From: Vibrio hibernica
GTDB lineage: Bacteria; Pseudomonadota; Gammaproteobacteria; Enterobacterales; Vibrionaceae
Length of the DNA stretch: 64,000 nucleotides
Reading direction: 5' to 3'
Assembly: GCF_015223435.1 (NCBI RefSeq)
Contig: NZ_VHKO01000003.1
Coordinates: 62,001 to 126,000 of the forward strand
In this document: one piece after another, positions 1 to 9,115 of the stretch
Position numbering within the stretch: the stretch's first letter is position 1
Layout of the letters: each line of letters opens with the position of its first letter
Translations under genes and position numbers: made by a program
The notes under the pieces: model-generated
Seen by the model: the letters and a program-made list of their open reading frames with translations, nothing else
What the model was told of the DNA's origin: nothing
Databases searched by the model: none

Positions 1-166
1 GCACGGGAACACCACGTGCGCCCATAGCTTCTAATTCTTTACGGCCGCGTTGCAGTTGAGCATCACACAAGCGGTACTTAATGCCCTTTGAATCTAAATA
101 CATTTTTGCGGCTTTGCAGTGTGGGCATTTGGCACCCACGTATAAGACAACTCTCTTCATCGTCAT
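1..166 (-). CDS. Glutaredoxin-like protein, 3' end outside window
   Basis: The minus strand from 166 encodes an N-terminus MTMKRVVLYVGAKCPHCKAA, and the frame runs off the left edge of the window, so only about 55 residues are visible. The CPHC motif at residues 14-17, after a short beta strand, is the thioredoxin-fold redox motif of glutaredoxins and glutaredoxin-like (NrdH/GrxA-type) proteins, which reduce disulfides in the cytoplasm. A later ARGVPV stretch fits the cis-proline loop seen in this fold. It begins 8 nt after the stop of the DUF1415 gene, so the two are probably co-transcribed. ATG at 166 or 160 could be the start; neither has a strong SD. The specific partner cannot be told from the fragment. 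Confidence 0.75.
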   Translation of the reverse strand, partial: MTMKRVVLYVGAKCPHCKAAKMYLDSKGIKYRLCDAQLQRGRKELEAMGARGVPV

Positions 167-174
167 ATGATCTT

Positions 175-741
175 TTAATCTTTATTGCTAAATAGGTAAG
201 GAAACAATTGTTGCTTTTCTTGAACGCTTAACGCTTCGACACGAGCAATATTAGTATCGGGTATTGCTTCCGGATTAGGGTAATGCTTAACGGCTTTTGC
301 CATGCTGTCTTCACGAATTAAGTGTAGAACAGGATAGGGCGCGCGATTAGTTAAATTTTCCGCATCATCTGGGCTTGCGCCTGCAAAACAATAATCGGGA
401 TGAAAAGTTGCCACTTGGAAAATGCCTTCCCATTGTTCTTGTTTGAGCAGGGCATCTATCCAATCTAAAAAGAAGTTGTAATTATCGAAATCACTGAGCA
501 TTTTCGGGATCACAACTAAGGTGGTTTCTAATTCTTTCACATCGGTTTGCGCTAAACGAGTGAACTCTTGAAACACATCTTCCAGCAAGGCTTCTTCTAC
601 TTGAGCGTCGGATACAAAGATACGAATTTGTTCATTTCGTTGCGGCTTGGCGGCAAAAGGACATAAATTTAATCCAATTACGACATCGATCAGCCATTGT
701 TCTACTTGAGATTCAATCTCTGCAAAAGTAGGAATAGACAT
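175..741 (-). CDS. DUF1415 family protein
   Basis: A 188-residue soluble protein matching the DUF1415 family of gammaproteobacteria: a start of the form MSxPTFAEIESQVEQWL, then the family stretch DVVIGLNLCPFA near residue 20 and TFHPDYCFAGASPDD around residue 113. No signal peptide or membrane segment is visible. The function of the family is not established. The ATG at 741 has GAGG 6 nt upstream. The gene sits directly ahead of the glutaredoxin-like gene and diverges from the DUF2058 gene across about 145 bp. Confidence 0.85.
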   Translation of the reverse strand: MSIPTFAEIESQVEQWLIDVVIGLNLCPFAAKPQRNEQIRIFVSDAQVEEALLEDVFQEFTRLAQTDVKELETTLVVIPKMLSDFDNYNFFLDWIDALLKQEQWEGIFQVATFHPDYCFAGASPDDAENLTNRAPYPVLHLIREDSMAKAVKHYPNPEAIPDTNIARVEALSVQEKQQLFPYLFSNKD

Positions 742-832
742 GTGAACCTCAAATAATTAATCGCGCCGCATTCTAGCATAGTTAACCTCATCTATTGATC
801 TTAATAATCTGCACCTTGCTAAAAATTACAGG

Positions 833-838
833 TATAAT
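833..838 (+). promoter_or_regulatory. Candidate -10 box for the DUF2058 gene
   Basis: A perfect TATAAT lies 50 bp upstream of the ATG at 888 in the divergent spacer. The best -35 candidate at 17-bp spacing (TGCACC) is poor, so the promoter assignment rests on the -10 alone. Confidence 0.35.
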
Positions 839-887
839 TACCGACAGAATATTTTCAATTAAGACTTAGAGAGCACCTGAACTCATT

Positions 888-1427
888 ATGGCTAAATTAA
901 CTCTTCAAGAACAAATGCTGAAAGCTGGTTTGGTGAACAGCAAAAAATTGGCAAAAGCAAAAAAAACGTCTAAAAAATCACGCGTCCAAGCACGTGAAGC
1001 GCGCGAAGCGGTTGAAGTGAACAAACAAGCGCAAATTGAGCGTGATAAAGCATTAAGTGCGCAGCAAAAAGAAGCCACACTGTCGAAAGAAATGAAAGCG
1101 CAAGTGAAGCAGCTTATTGATATGAACCGAATTACGATTCGTGATGGTGAGATTGGCTATAACTTTACCGATGGTACGACAGTTAAAAAACTGTACGTTG
1201 ATAAAGAAACGCAAGCAGAACTCACGAAAGGCCGATTGGCGATTGCACGTTATGTGGCAAAAAGTGGCGAAGAAGAAGAGTACGCGATTATTCCAGCAAG
1301 CGTGGCGGATAAAATTGCCCTACGCGATGAAAATACGATTGTGCTGAACAATGTATTAAGCAAAGAAGAACAAGATGAAGACGACCCATACGCAGATTTC
1401 GTCGTACCAGATGATTTGATGTGGTAA
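888..1427 (+). CDS. DUF2058 (YaiL-type) protein
   Basis: A 179-residue protein of the DUF2058/YaiL family. It opens with MAKLTLQEQMLKAGLVNSKK, followed by a very basic lysine/arginine helix (residues 15-60) and then a compact C-terminal domain with DGTTVKKLYVD and a short acidic tail ending DDLMW. The basic N-terminus has suggested nucleic-acid association for the family, but its role is not settled. It is monocistronic here, followed by an ERIC element and a terminator. No strong SD stands directly before the ATG. Confidence 0.85.
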   Translation: MAKLTLQEQMLKAGLVNSKKLAKAKKTSKKSRVQAREAREAVEVNKQAQIERDKALSAQQKEATLSKEMKAQVKQLIDMNRITIRDGEIGYNFTDGTTVKKLYVDKETQAELTKGRLAIARYVAKSGEEEEYAIIPASVADKIALRDENTIVLNNVLSKEEQDEDDPYADFVVPDDLMW

Positions 1428-1442
1428 CTCCTTAAACAGATA

Positions 1443-1569
1443 TATACCCGTCTTACTTGACGCTGCAGCTTTGTTGGCTACGCTCGTTCACCCCACTCAC
1501 TTAGTGAACTAAGCTCACGGGGCTTCACTTGCTTGCCGCCTCACTGCAACTTCAATTACTTTGGGTATA
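1443..1569 (-). repeat. ERIC (IRU) intergenic repeat, 127 bp
   Basis: The stretch begins TATACCCGTCTTACTTGACG and ends TTACTTTGGGTATA. Its reverse complement follows the enterobacterial repetitive intergenic consensus across its whole length: TATACCCAAAGTAATT, then GGCGGCAAG, the central imperfect palindrome with AGTGAGTGGGGTGAACG, then GTAGCCAAC and GACGGGTATA. ERIC elements are transcribed palindromes of about 127 bp known from enterobacteria and vibrios. This copy is full length and lies between the DUF2058 stop and its terminator, so it would be in the 3' UTR of that transcript. Confidence 0.9.
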
Positions 1570-1574
1570 AATGA

Positions 1575-1598
1575 GTCTCAGTTATCTGAGGCTTTTTT
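1575..1598 (+). terminator. Rho-independent terminator after the DUF2058 gene
   Basis: A 7-bp stem (GTCTCAG / CTGAGGC, one G-U) with loop TTAT is followed directly by six T. Confidence 0.8.
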
Positions 1599-1726
1599 GT
1601 GTCTTTTTATTAGGCAACATTAGAATGTAAACGTTAACATTTAGATGGTTGTTTGTGATGAACCGCCAAGAAAAAAACGTAAGATAAGATTAAGGTAATG
1701 GGATCTCAACAATAACTGGAGCAATC

Positions 1727-2716
1727 ATGTCTTATATTGCAAACCCTGAACGCTATACTTCAATGCAATACAATCGTTGTGGGAAAAGTGGTTTAAAACT
1801 TCCGGCGGTATCGCTAGGTCTTTGGCATAATTTTGGTGATATTAATCAGTTTTCAAACAGCCGAGATCTTATTTTACATGCCTTTGATCTAGGTATTACT
1901 CACTTTGATTTAGCCAATAACTACGGGCCACCACCGGGCAGCGCGGAAGAGAATTTTGGACGTATTTTGAAAAAAGGTTTACGTCCTTACCGTGATGAAT
2001 TGATTATTTCTAGCAAAGCGGGCTACACCATGTGGGATGGGCCTTATGGGGATTTTGGTTCAAAAAAATATTTAGTGTCGAGCTTAAATCAGAGTCTGAA
2101 ACGTATGAATCTCGATTATGTTGATATTTTCTATCATCACCGCCCAGATCTTGATACGCCATTAGAAGAAACCATGAGTGCATTGGATTTAATCGTGCGC
2201 CAGGGCAAAGCCTTATATGTTGGTATTTCAAATTACCCTGCGGAACTGGCGCAACAAGCGATTGAAATGCTAAAAGAAATGGGAACACCGTGTTTGATTC
2301 ATCAACCTAAGTTTTCGATGTTTGAACGTACTCCAGAAAATGGCTTATTGGATGTTCTAGGCGCTAATGGAGTCGGTTGTATTCCATTTTCTCCGTTGGC
2401 GGGTGGACGATTAACCGACCGTTATTTACAAGGTATTCCGAGCGATTCACGCGCAGCAAGTAGCAGTATTCATTTGAATGTTGAAACCGTTGAAGCCGAG
2501 CGAGATAAAGTTCTTCAGTTAAATGCTATCGCCCAGCAACGTGGTCAAACGATGGCACAAATGGCATTAGCTTGGGTGCTACATCATAAAAGTGTCACTT
2601 CAGTTTTAATTGGCGCAAGTAAGAAGCAGCAAATTACCGATGCGGTTCAGATGCTTGCTAATCAAGAGTTTAGCGTGCAAGAACTTTCTCAAATTGAAGG
2701 GATTTTACGCGGCTGA
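1727..2716 (+). CDS. gpr: Aldo/keto reductase, YghZ/Gpr type (L-glyceraldehyde 3-phosphate reductase)
   Basis: A 329-residue NADPH-dependent aldo/keto reductase. The catalytic tetrad is visible as D61 (HFDLANNYG), Y66, K97 (ISSKAGY) and H138 (FYHHRPD). The insert YGPPPGSAEENFG is typical of the YghZ/KvBeta-like branch, which in E. coli reduces L-glyceraldehyde 3-phosphate and detoxifies methylglyoxal. The C-terminal cofactor loop LIGASKKQQI is present. Length is close to E. coli YghZ (about 346). The ATG has TGGAG upstream. The GST gene follows after 61 nt, so a joint detoxification transcript is plausible (inference). Confidence 0.85.
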   Translation: MSYIANPERYTSMQYNRCGKSGLKLPAVSLGLWHNFGDINQFSNSRDLILHAFDLGITHFDLANNYGPPPGSAEENFGRILKKGLRPYRDELIISSKAGYTMWDGPYGDFGSKKYLVSSLNQSLKRMNLDYVDIFYHHRPDLDTPLEETMSALDLIVRQGKALYVGISNYPAELAQQAIEMLKEMGTPCLIHQPKFSMFERTPENGLLDVLGANGVGCIPFSPLAGGRLTDRYLQGIPSDSRAASSSIHLNVETVEAERDKVLQLNAIAQQRGQTMAQMALAWVLHHKSVTSVLIGASKKQQITDAVQMLANQEFSVQELSQIEGILRG

Positions 2717-2777
2717 TTTTTAATTCTGTTATGCTTGGTTGTGAAACATTTCCATTCAAGAAAAGGATGCTATAAGA

Positions 2778-3389
2778 ATGAAATTATATGAGTTTGCAGC
2801 AAACCCAAGTTCTCGTCGTGTTGGAATCTTTTTAAAAGAATTGGGTGTTGAACTGGCAACCGTTCAGCTTGATGTTAGAGCGGGCGAAAACCTTAATGAA
2901 GAATATTTAGCCAAAAGTATTACTGGTAAAGTGCCTATGCTGGAATTGGATGATGGTACTTGTATCAGTGAAACGATCGCGATCTGTCGTTATATTGCTG
3001 AGAAAAAAGGTGATTTAACGCTTTTTGGCAAAACACCTGTTGAAGCCGGTTTAGTGGAAATGTGGCAACGCATCGTGGAGTTGGATGGATTATATGCTGG
3101 CTTCCAAGCTTTCAGAAACTTATCGGGTGTTTATAGTGACCGTGAGCGTTGTGTGAAAGCATGGGGTGTTGAATCAAAACTGCGTGTACAGGAGTTTTTG
3201 CCAAAACTGGATAAGCAGCTATCTTCACACCAATTTATTGCTGGCGATAAGTTAAGTGTTGCAGATATTACGGGGTTCTTATTCGTTGGGATTGTATGTT
3301 TGAAAGCTTTAGAAATTGATGCTTTAAGCGATTACCCGAATATCACACGTTGGTTTGAACAAGTATCACAACGTCCGGCTTTTCAATAG
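2778..3389 (+). CDS. Glutathione S-transferase family protein
   Basis: 203 residues with the two-domain GST layout: an N-terminal thioredoxin-like half (NPSSRRVGIFLKELG at 9-23, then GKVPMLELDDG and SETIAICRYIAE for glutathione gamma-glutamyl recognition) and an all-helical C-terminal half ending with a GDKLSVADITGF helix cap motif. The substrate is unknown. AAGGA lies about 11 nt before the ATG. It follows the aldo/keto reductase in the same direction and is closed by a strong bidirectional terminator. Confidence 0.88.
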   Translation: MKLYEFAANPSSRRVGIFLKELGVELATVQLDVRAGENLNEEYLAKSITGKVPMLELDDGTCISETIAICRYIAEKKGDLTLFGKTPVEAGLVEMWQRIVELDGLYAGFQAFRNLSGVYSDRERCVKAWGVESKLRVQEFLPKLDKQLSSHQFIAGDKLSVADITGFLFVGIVCLKALEIDALSDYPNITRWFEQVSQRPAFQ

Positions 3390-3470
3390 AATCAGCTTTG
3401 CAATAGAACCTGCTTTAAAATAGAAAGAGCACGTTGATATTCAGCATCTTTCGGCAATAATAGATAAACA

Positions 3471-3508
3471 AAAACCACCGTCATTTTGAAGTGACGGTGG
3501 TTTTTTTT
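3471..3508. terminator. Bidirectional terminator between GST and DUF502 genes
   Basis: A perfect 13-bp stem, AAAACCACCGTCA / TGACGGTGGTTTT, with an 8-nt loop and T-rich tails on both strands. It can end both converging transcripts. Confidence 0.9.
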
Positions 3509-3586
3509 CAATATCAATATATCGAACCTGAAGACTTAATAAGCTATGTATCCAATTAAGCTATATCTTCAATAAGTTAGGGATTA

Positions 3587-4336
3587 TTATCGATTACTTT
3601 TTTTTAATGTGGCTTCTTGATTGGTTTTCCATTTGTGAATGGCGTCTTGCATTTCACGTTCACTCTTTAACACTTGGCCTAAAGCGTCGTTTGGCTTTTT
3701 CGGCAGAGTGAGGCCGCAAGAAATGAGTGTTGCAGTCAGTTGTTCTACCGCAAGGTGTTCGATATGTTGTAAATCTTCCACCTTTTCAAAGCGTACATAA
3801 CCATTTGACAGGTTGATGGCTTGAGGCACAAAAACCACATGGTAGCCTTCTTCTGGTAATGGGTAGCATTTTCCATCATCGGCTAAGAACATCTCGCCGT
3901 TTTTATTCGGTATGATCCAGGTTGGGCCTAAATCAAATACTATTTCTCGTGAGTTCTCTCCTGACCAAGATCGGCAAAATGCAGGTTTTTTAAAAGGCGA
4001 TTCATCGGAGGTCAGTGCTTCCATAATTTGTTTGGTGGAATTATGAATGATGCCAAACCCCGGAATACGGTTGATGGTTTTATCAGATAACCATTCATAG
4101 AAACTCCGTTGAAGTTTACCGTCAAAGATAATACCAATAATGAGCATTAAAATGAGCGCAGCAATAAAGCCAAAACCCCAAACGGTCGTGAATTGATTAC
4201 GATATTCATCAGGTAGAAGATAACCAACGGTGCCATCCATAAATTGCACAACAGCATTCACAACCCAGCTGGCAATAACCAGGGGGATGATGAATAACAT
4301 ACCAATTTTTACCTTTCGAACGATAAATTTTTTCAT
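3587..4336 (-). CDS. DUF502 family membrane protein
   Basis: 249 residues. Two hydrophobic segments stand at about 10-30 and 52-70 (FGFIAALILMLIIGIIFDG), followed by the family block KTINRIPGFGIIHNSTKQIMEAL and a cytoplasmic beta-rich domain containing YHVVFVPQA. This is the layout of the DUF502 family, whose function is not known. The C-terminus is charged (KTNQEATLKKSNR). AGGAG stands 10 nt before the ATG. It diverges from the ZntB-like gene. Confidence 0.85.
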   Translation of the reverse strand: MKKFIVRKVKIGMLFIIPLVIASWVVNAVVQFMDGTVGYLLPDEYRNQFTTVWGFGFIAALILMLIIGIIFDGKLQRSFYEWLSDKTINRIPGFGIIHNSTKQIMEALTSDESPFKKPAFCRSWSGENSREIVFDLGPTWIIPNKNGEMFLADDGKCYPLPEEGYHVVFVPQAINLSNGYVRFEKVEDLQHIEHLAVEQLTATLISCGLTLPKKPNDALGQVLKSEREMQDAIHKWKTNQEATLKKSNR

Positions 4337-4498
4337 AGCGAGAAACGACTCCTTAATAATGCCGATACTCTAAACGTTTTAGTTGGGCATACAAGTAATT
4401 ATACTGAGTGATACTAAACGGTTATCTACTAACAAAACCTTGCGTGTAGACAAAAGCTCTGCATTAATAGAGAAAATATATTTAATATGGAAATAAAA

Positions 4499-5443
4499 AT
4501 GGCAGACAATTTTCTGATTGATCAATGGTATTTTGACGATGGTGAATCGCAACAAATTAAGCCCGAGAATATGCATGAATTGAAAATTCAGTCGGGCAAT
4601 TGGTATCATTGTCATCGAGAGGCTGCGTCTTTACGAAAATGGCTGCAATTTAACCAAATTGAACCGAGTATTATCCATAGTTTATTAAGGGACGATACAC
4701 GCCCTCGATTTGAACGTTATGACGATGGCTCTTTTTTGCTGATTTTACGCGGAGTAAACCTAAATGAAGGAGCCAAACCAGACGACATGCTTAGTATTCG
4801 CATGTTTTGGAAGGGTAACGCTCTTATTAGTACCAATAAAATGTCGTCACGAACCATTAACAGTATTCGTAGCGCGTTACTAAAAAAAGAAGGGCCGAAG
4901 CAATTACCTGATCTGCTCATGGGGATTATTGCAGGGTTAAATCTCAATATTGAGAAGTTTTTAAATCAAATGGAAGCTCAGTTATTTGAGTTAGATGACA
5001 CTGATTATGATGGTAGTGAATTACAAGTTATCCATAAACGAATTTTGAAGTTGAAACGTTTTTTGAAACCTCAGCAATATGCGATAAACGATTTAGTTGA
5101 AGCTGATATACCAGAGATTAGCTCAGTAGAAAGCCATAGCTGGAACGTACTTGATACCAGTACTCGGGTAACGGAATCAATGGATTTTTACTTAGAACAA
5201 ATTCAAGTGATGAAATCGGAACTTGAGCAAGAGCAAGCCGAAAAAATGAATCGTAATACTTACTTATTTACGATTGTGGCTGCAATATTTTTACCATTGG
5301 GTTTTTTAACTGGGCTACTTGGAATTAACATTGGAGGCATGCCCGGAGTGGATAGCCCAACCGCATTCGGTCTCTTTTGTATTGGTTTAGTGATCACGTT
5401 AGTGATTGAACTTTGCTTGCTCAAGTGGCTGAAATTTTTCTGA
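4499..5443 (+). CDS. CorA-superfamily zinc transporter, ZntB-like
   Basis: About 314 residues with a long cytoplasmic N-terminal domain, a coiled-coil stretch with EQIQVMKSELEQEQAEKMN, and two C-terminal membrane helices joined by the signature loop GINIGGMPG. CorA proper carries GMN; G-I-N-x-G-G-x-P-G is the ZntB form, in which a pentamer moves Zn2+ across the inner membrane. Two starts are possible: ATG at 4487 (purine-poor upstream) or ATG at 4499, which has GGA 7 nt ahead; I chose the second. A hairpin terminator follows at 5511. Substrate by family only. Confidence 0.85.
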   Translation: MADNFLIDQWYFDDGESQQIKPENMHELKIQSGNWYHCHREAASLRKWLQFNQIEPSIIHSLLRDDTRPRFERYDDGSFLLILRGVNLNEGAKPDDMLSIRMFWKGNALISTNKMSSRTINSIRSALLKKEGPKQLPDLLMGIIAGLNLNIEKFLNQMEAQLFELDDTDYDGSELQVIHKRILKLKRFLKPQQYAINDLVEADIPEISSVESHSWNVLDTSTRVTESMDFYLEQIQVMKSELEQEQAEKMNRNTYLFTIVAAIFLPLGFLTGLLGINIGGMPGVDSPTAFGLFCIGLVITLVIELCLLKWLKFF

Positions 5444-5510
5444 GTTTTTCTTATATTGTCTATAAAAATAGTGGTTATTAAAGGCAGCATGTAGCGTAAT
5501 CTTATAATGC

Positions 5511-5540
5511 AAAAACAAGTCAGTGATAGGCTTGTTTTTT
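5511..5540 (+). terminator. Terminator after the ZntB-like gene
   Basis: A 9-bp stem, AAAAACAAG / CTTGTTTTT, with an 11-nt loop and a continuous T run on the descending arm. Confidence 0.7.
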
Positions 5541-5587
5541 ATGATTGTTAGGTTAAGTTGTCTCATTCTCTTCAGATTGTCATTCTC

Positions 5588-6493
5588 ATGAAAGCTCAAA
5601 ATAACAACATGTTAGGCGCGGTGCTTATTTTAATCGCGATTTTAGCGTTAACATTAAAAGATAGTGCAGATAAATATCTTATTTTACATGGCTATCATCC
5701 TGTCGAAATGGTGTTTTTCCGGTTTACTATTCCTTTTTTATGTATGCTGATTTTTATGCCAAAACAAACAAAAATCGCTATTTTAGCTACGAATAACAAA
5801 CTGGTATTACGTTCGACTTTGTTTTTGGTATGCGCTATTACGTCGGTTATTGCATTAAAATATATTCCGCTTAATGTTTATATTATTATTACTCAGATGG
5901 GGAGCATCGCCTTCATGCTAGGGGGCGCTTTATTTTTCAATGAACGATTAACCCCGACCAAAATTGTGGCGACTATTATTGGTTTTATTGGTGTGATCGT
6001 GGTGATGAATCCAACGGGTGAAGAAGGCTTACATGTTATTTATTTATTGCCCTTGATCATTGTACTTGCCAATACCGCTTATAATTTACTGACTAAAACT
6101 ATTGATGCGAGTGTGTCATTTATATCTATTTTTATTAATACCTTCTTTATTCTAGGGATAGCCGCAACGATATGTTTAGTGATTGAGCCACAAATGTGGA
6201 GAACACCAAGTGTGGAATCAATTCCATATTTCATGATTATTCCGATTGTGACAATCGTATCGCAACTGTGCTTGATTAAAGCAATGAAAGTGGCAGATGC
6301 CTCTCACGTTGCGCCATTTTTCTATTTTCAAATCCTTTTTGCATGCATGATTGGTTATTGGTTATTTGATGAAATTCCAACGCGTTATAGCTTAATTGGC
6401 AGTGTATTTATTATGTCAGCCGGTTTGCTTATTACGTTCATGAATTATAGTAAAAATGGGGTTAAAAAAGAGTTATCTTACAAACTCAAATAA
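5588..6493 (+). CDS. EamA/DMT-family transporter
   Basis: About 301 residues with ten predicted hydrophobic segments arranged as two EamA repeats. DSADKYLILHGYHPVEMVFFR in the first repeat and a second-repeat glycine-rich stretch support the drug/metabolite transporter superfamily. Substrate unknown. The start is uncertain: ATG at 5588 has no SD, whereas a TTG at 5558 in the same frame has TAGG 5 nt upstream and would add ten residues. The C-terminus is short and basic. It lies between the terminator at 5511 and the FMN protein gene, apparently alone. Confidence 0.82.
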   Translation: MKAQNNNMLGAVLILIAILALTLKDSADKYLILHGYHPVEMVFFRFTIPFLCMLIFMPKQTKIAILATNNKLVLRSTLFLVCAITSVIALKYIPLNVYIIITQMGSIAFMLGGALFFNERLTPTKIVATIIGFIGVIVVMNPTGEEGLHVIYLLPLIIVLANTAYNLLTKTIDASVSFISIFINTFFILGIAATICLVIEPQMWRTPSVESIPYFMIIPIVTIVSQLCLIKAMKVADASHVAPFFYFQILFACMIGYWLFDEIPTRYSLIGSVFIMSAGLLITFMNYSKNGVKKELSYKLK

Positions 6494-6600
6494 TTGCACT
6501 ACGCCTTGAAGCACATTTTTAATCGGTTATGTGTTTTTTCTTTGCAGTCTGAGGGTTAGCAAGGTAGAAAGGATCATAAATAATAAAGGAGTATGTCTAT

Positions 6601-8082
6601 ATGAACGGGATTTTATATTCATCGATTGAGTTGCTAGCCAGCTTAATTCTTATCTTATTAGCGGTTTTTGCTTTAGTTGTCGCCTGTTTGTATGTCGTAG
6701 ATAAACGACAACATAAAAATGCGATTCGCCATAATTACCCAGTCGTCGGTCGTTTGCGGACTTTCTTTGAGAAGCAAGGCGAGTTTTTTCGTCAGTATTT
6801 CTTTGCTATGGATAGAGAAGAAATGCCGTTTAATCGTTCGGAGCGTAATTGGGTTGAGCGTGCGGCAAGAAATGGCGATCATACGGTTGCCTTTGGTTCA
6901 ACGCGTAACCTCGATCCTACCGGCACTATTTTATTCATGAACTGTGCATTTCCCACATTGGATGAAGATGCGACACAGCCAAAAGAAGTCACCATTGGGC
7001 CTTTCGCAAAACATCCTTACATAACGGCATCCATTTTTAATATATCAGGCATGAGTTTTGGCGCGATTTCAAAGCCTGCCGTCCGCGCACTTTCACAAGG
7101 TGCTAAAAAAGCCGGTTGTTGGATGAATACAGGAGAGGGCGGGTTAACACAATATCACTTAGAAAGCGGCGCCGATATTGTGGTTCAAATTGGGACTGCT
7201 AAATATGGCGTTCGAGATGAGAAAGGTCATTTAAGTACTGAGAAATTACAGCAAGCGGCAGCGCACGAACAAGTCAAAATGTTTGAAATCAAAATGAGCC
7301 AAGGCGCTAAACCAGGAAAAGGCGGCATGTTGCCTGGGCGAAAAGTGACAGCGGAAATTGCCGCCATTCGCGGGATTCCGGAAGGGCAAGATTCCATTAG
7401 CCCTAATGGTCATGTTGATATCAAAAATGTGTCTGAATTGATTGATATGATTGAGTTTGTACGAGAAACGACCGGTAAACCCGTTGGCTTTAAAGCGGTG
7501 ATTGGGTCTTATACATGGATCGATGAATTGTTAGAAGAAATATTGTGTCGGGGTGAATCGAGCGCACCTGATTTTATTACCATAGACAGCGCTGATGGTG
7601 GCACGGGTGCTGCGCCTCAACCGCTGATGGATTATGTTGGCATGACACTTAAAGAGAGTTTGCCTTTAGTGATTGGAGCACTTGAGCGACATGGCTTACG
7701 TGAGCGTATTAAAGTGGTCGCCTCTGGAAAGCTAATCACACCATCAAAAGTCGCTTGGGCGGTGGCACTTGGTGCAGATTTCGTGACGTCTGCTCGAGGT
7801 TATATGTTTGCGTTAGGCTGTATTCAATCACTTAAATGCAATAAAGACACTTGTCCAACGGGTATTGCGACCCAAGATATAAAACGACAAGAAGGTTTGG
7901 ATGTCACAAATAAAACCGAGCGTGTTGCCAGCTATAATAAGTACATTAATTATGGTTTAGGCATGTTGGCGCATTCATGTGGTGTATCAAACGTGCGTGG
8001 GTTAACGCATAAGCATGTGCGCATTGTCACTGAAAGTGGTTTATCGGTGGCATTAGATAAGTTTTATGAGGGTCATCAATAG
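6601..8082 (+). CDS. FMN-binding glutamate-synthase-like protein with N-terminal membrane anchor
   Basis: 493 residues. An N-terminal hydrophobic helix (residues 8-32) is followed by a TIM-barrel FMN domain of the glutamate synthase large subunit type. Visible blocks are SGMSFGAISKPAVRALSQGA, PGKGGMLPGRKVT, DFITIDSADGGTGAAPQPLMD and KCNKDTCPTGIATQD; the last carries the cysteines equivalent to the Fe-S ligands of GltB. The glutaminase (class II amidotransferase) domain is absent, so it is not a complete glutamate synthase; the real reaction is unknown. AGGAG stands 9 nt before the ATG. It is monocistronic, ending in a 15-bp terminator. Confidence 0.85.
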   Translation: MNGILYSSIELLASLILILLAVFALVVACLYVVDKRQHKNAIRHNYPVVGRLRTFFEKQGEFFRQYFFAMDREEMPFNRSERNWVERAARNGDHTVAFGSTRNLDPTGTILFMNCAFPTLDEDATQPKEVTIGPFAKHPYITASIFNISGMSFGAISKPAVRALSQGAKKAGCWMNTGEGGLTQYHLESGADIVVQIGTAKYGVRDEKGHLSTEKLQQAAAHEQVKMFEIKMSQGAKPGKGGMLPGRKVTAEIAAIRGIPEGQDSISPNGHVDIKNVSELIDMIEFVRETTGKPVGFKAVIGSYTWIDELLEEILCRGESSAPDFITIDSADGGTGAAPQPLMDYVGMTLKESLPLVIGALERHGLRERIKVVASGKLITPSKVAWAVALGADFVTSARGYMFALGCIQSLKCNKDTCPTGIATQDIKRQEGLDVTNKTERVASYNKYINYGLGMLAHSCGVSNVRGLTHKHVRIVTESGLSVALDKFYEGHQ

Positions 8083-8110
8083 ATTCCTATCTACATAAAA
8101 TAAACAGGTA

Positions 8111-8159
8111 AACGGATCTTTATAAAACTCGATTATTATAAAGGTCCGTTGTTTTTTTT
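8111..8159 (+). terminator. Terminator after the FMN-binding protein gene
   Basis: A 15-bp stem (AACGGATCTTTATAA with its complement, one G-U pair), a 10-nt loop and a run of eight T. The next 110 bp up to the convergent gene are AT-rich and reuse words of this stem (TTATAAAG, GATCAATT), but hold no gene. Confidence 0.85.
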
Positions 8160-8276
8160 GTTATAAAGACGAATTGTTATAGCGAGCAATTTTCTAAAAG
8201 ATTAATAGCTATAAATACTAATAGTTATAAAGATCAATTACGATAAAAATCAATTATTCCTGCCTATTTTTTTTAA

Positions 8277-9080
8277 TCACTTTTCACGAAAGGGTTGAGT
8301 CAACATTTTCCATATACTTTGCTCTTTAGATTGTCGAAACAGAGATAACCCTATCTGCATATCGTGATGACCATCCTTAGGTTGTTCCTTGTAACTATTA
8401 AACCAGCGATCCCAAATTGATAAACAAAAGCCATAATTGCTGTTGGTTTCTTGCGGATAGACGGAATGATGAACACGATGCATGTCTGGCGTCACAATCC
8501 ATTTACGTAACAGGGCATCCACTTTCAAGTGTAAATAGACGTTGCTGTGATTAAACATGGCGCTAGCGTTTAATATGATTTCGAACAACAAAACTGCAAT
8601 GGGAGAAATACCTATCATCATAATGGCGGCGATTTTAATCCACATCGATAACCATATTTCAATAAAGTGAAAACGTGAACCTGTGGTTATGTCAATATCT
8701 TGATCGGCGTGATGTACTCGGTGTAAACGCCACAGCCATGGGACGAGATGAAAAATACGGTGCTGCCAGTAAATGAGGCAATCCAGTAATAGCATGGATA
8801 ATAGCCACTCAATAGGCTCTGGAATATTGAGGAGATTGAATAGTCCCCACTGATGTTGTTGTGCGAAATAAGCACTCGATACGGCTAGAATTGGTAGCGT
8901 AAAGGGGATCAATAGACCATTAAAGATGGTAAAGAGAAGATTGTTTATCCAACGAAACCCTTTGGGCTGAGTTAGCATTTTTCTTGGATGACGGACTTCC
9001 CAAATTCCCATAAAAAGAATCACAACCAAAAACACAGAAGGCCTGATCAACATTTGGTTCGCTAACATAAATTCAGTCAT
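8277..9080 (-). CDS. Sterol desaturase / fatty acid hydroxylase family protein
   Basis: 267 residues, integral membrane, with the diiron histidine clusters of the family: HRIFH (about residue 107), HRVHH (about 120) and a late HRVHH before SVYPQETNSNYG. Four to five hydrophobic segments alternate with these. Members hydroxylate or desaturate lipids at the cytoplasmic membrane face; the substrate cannot be read here. AAAGG precedes the ATG. The MITE at 9116-9309 begins only 36 bp upstream of the start codon, so the native promoter must lie inside or beyond it. Confidence 0.85.
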   Translation of the reverse strand: MTEFMLANQMLIRPSVFLVVILFMGIWEVRHPRKMLTQPKGFRWINNLLFTIFNGLLIPFTLPILAVSSAYFAQQHQWGLFNLLNIPEPIEWLLSMLLLDCLIYWQHRIFHLVPWLWRLHRVHHADQDIDITTGSRFHFIEIWLSMWIKIAAIMMIGISPIAVLLFEIILNASAMFNHSNVYLHLKVDALLRKWIVTPDMHRVHHSVYPQETNSNYGFCLSIWDRWFNSYKEQPKDGHHDMQIGLSLFRQSKEQSIWKMLTQPFREK

Positions 9081-9115
9081 ATATACCTTTCAATTACAGA
9101 ACCGTTTATTACTTA

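Noticed and set aside
6601..8082. Annotation as a full glutamate synthase large subunit
   Set aside because: The amidotransferase and central domains are missing; only the FMN domain is present.
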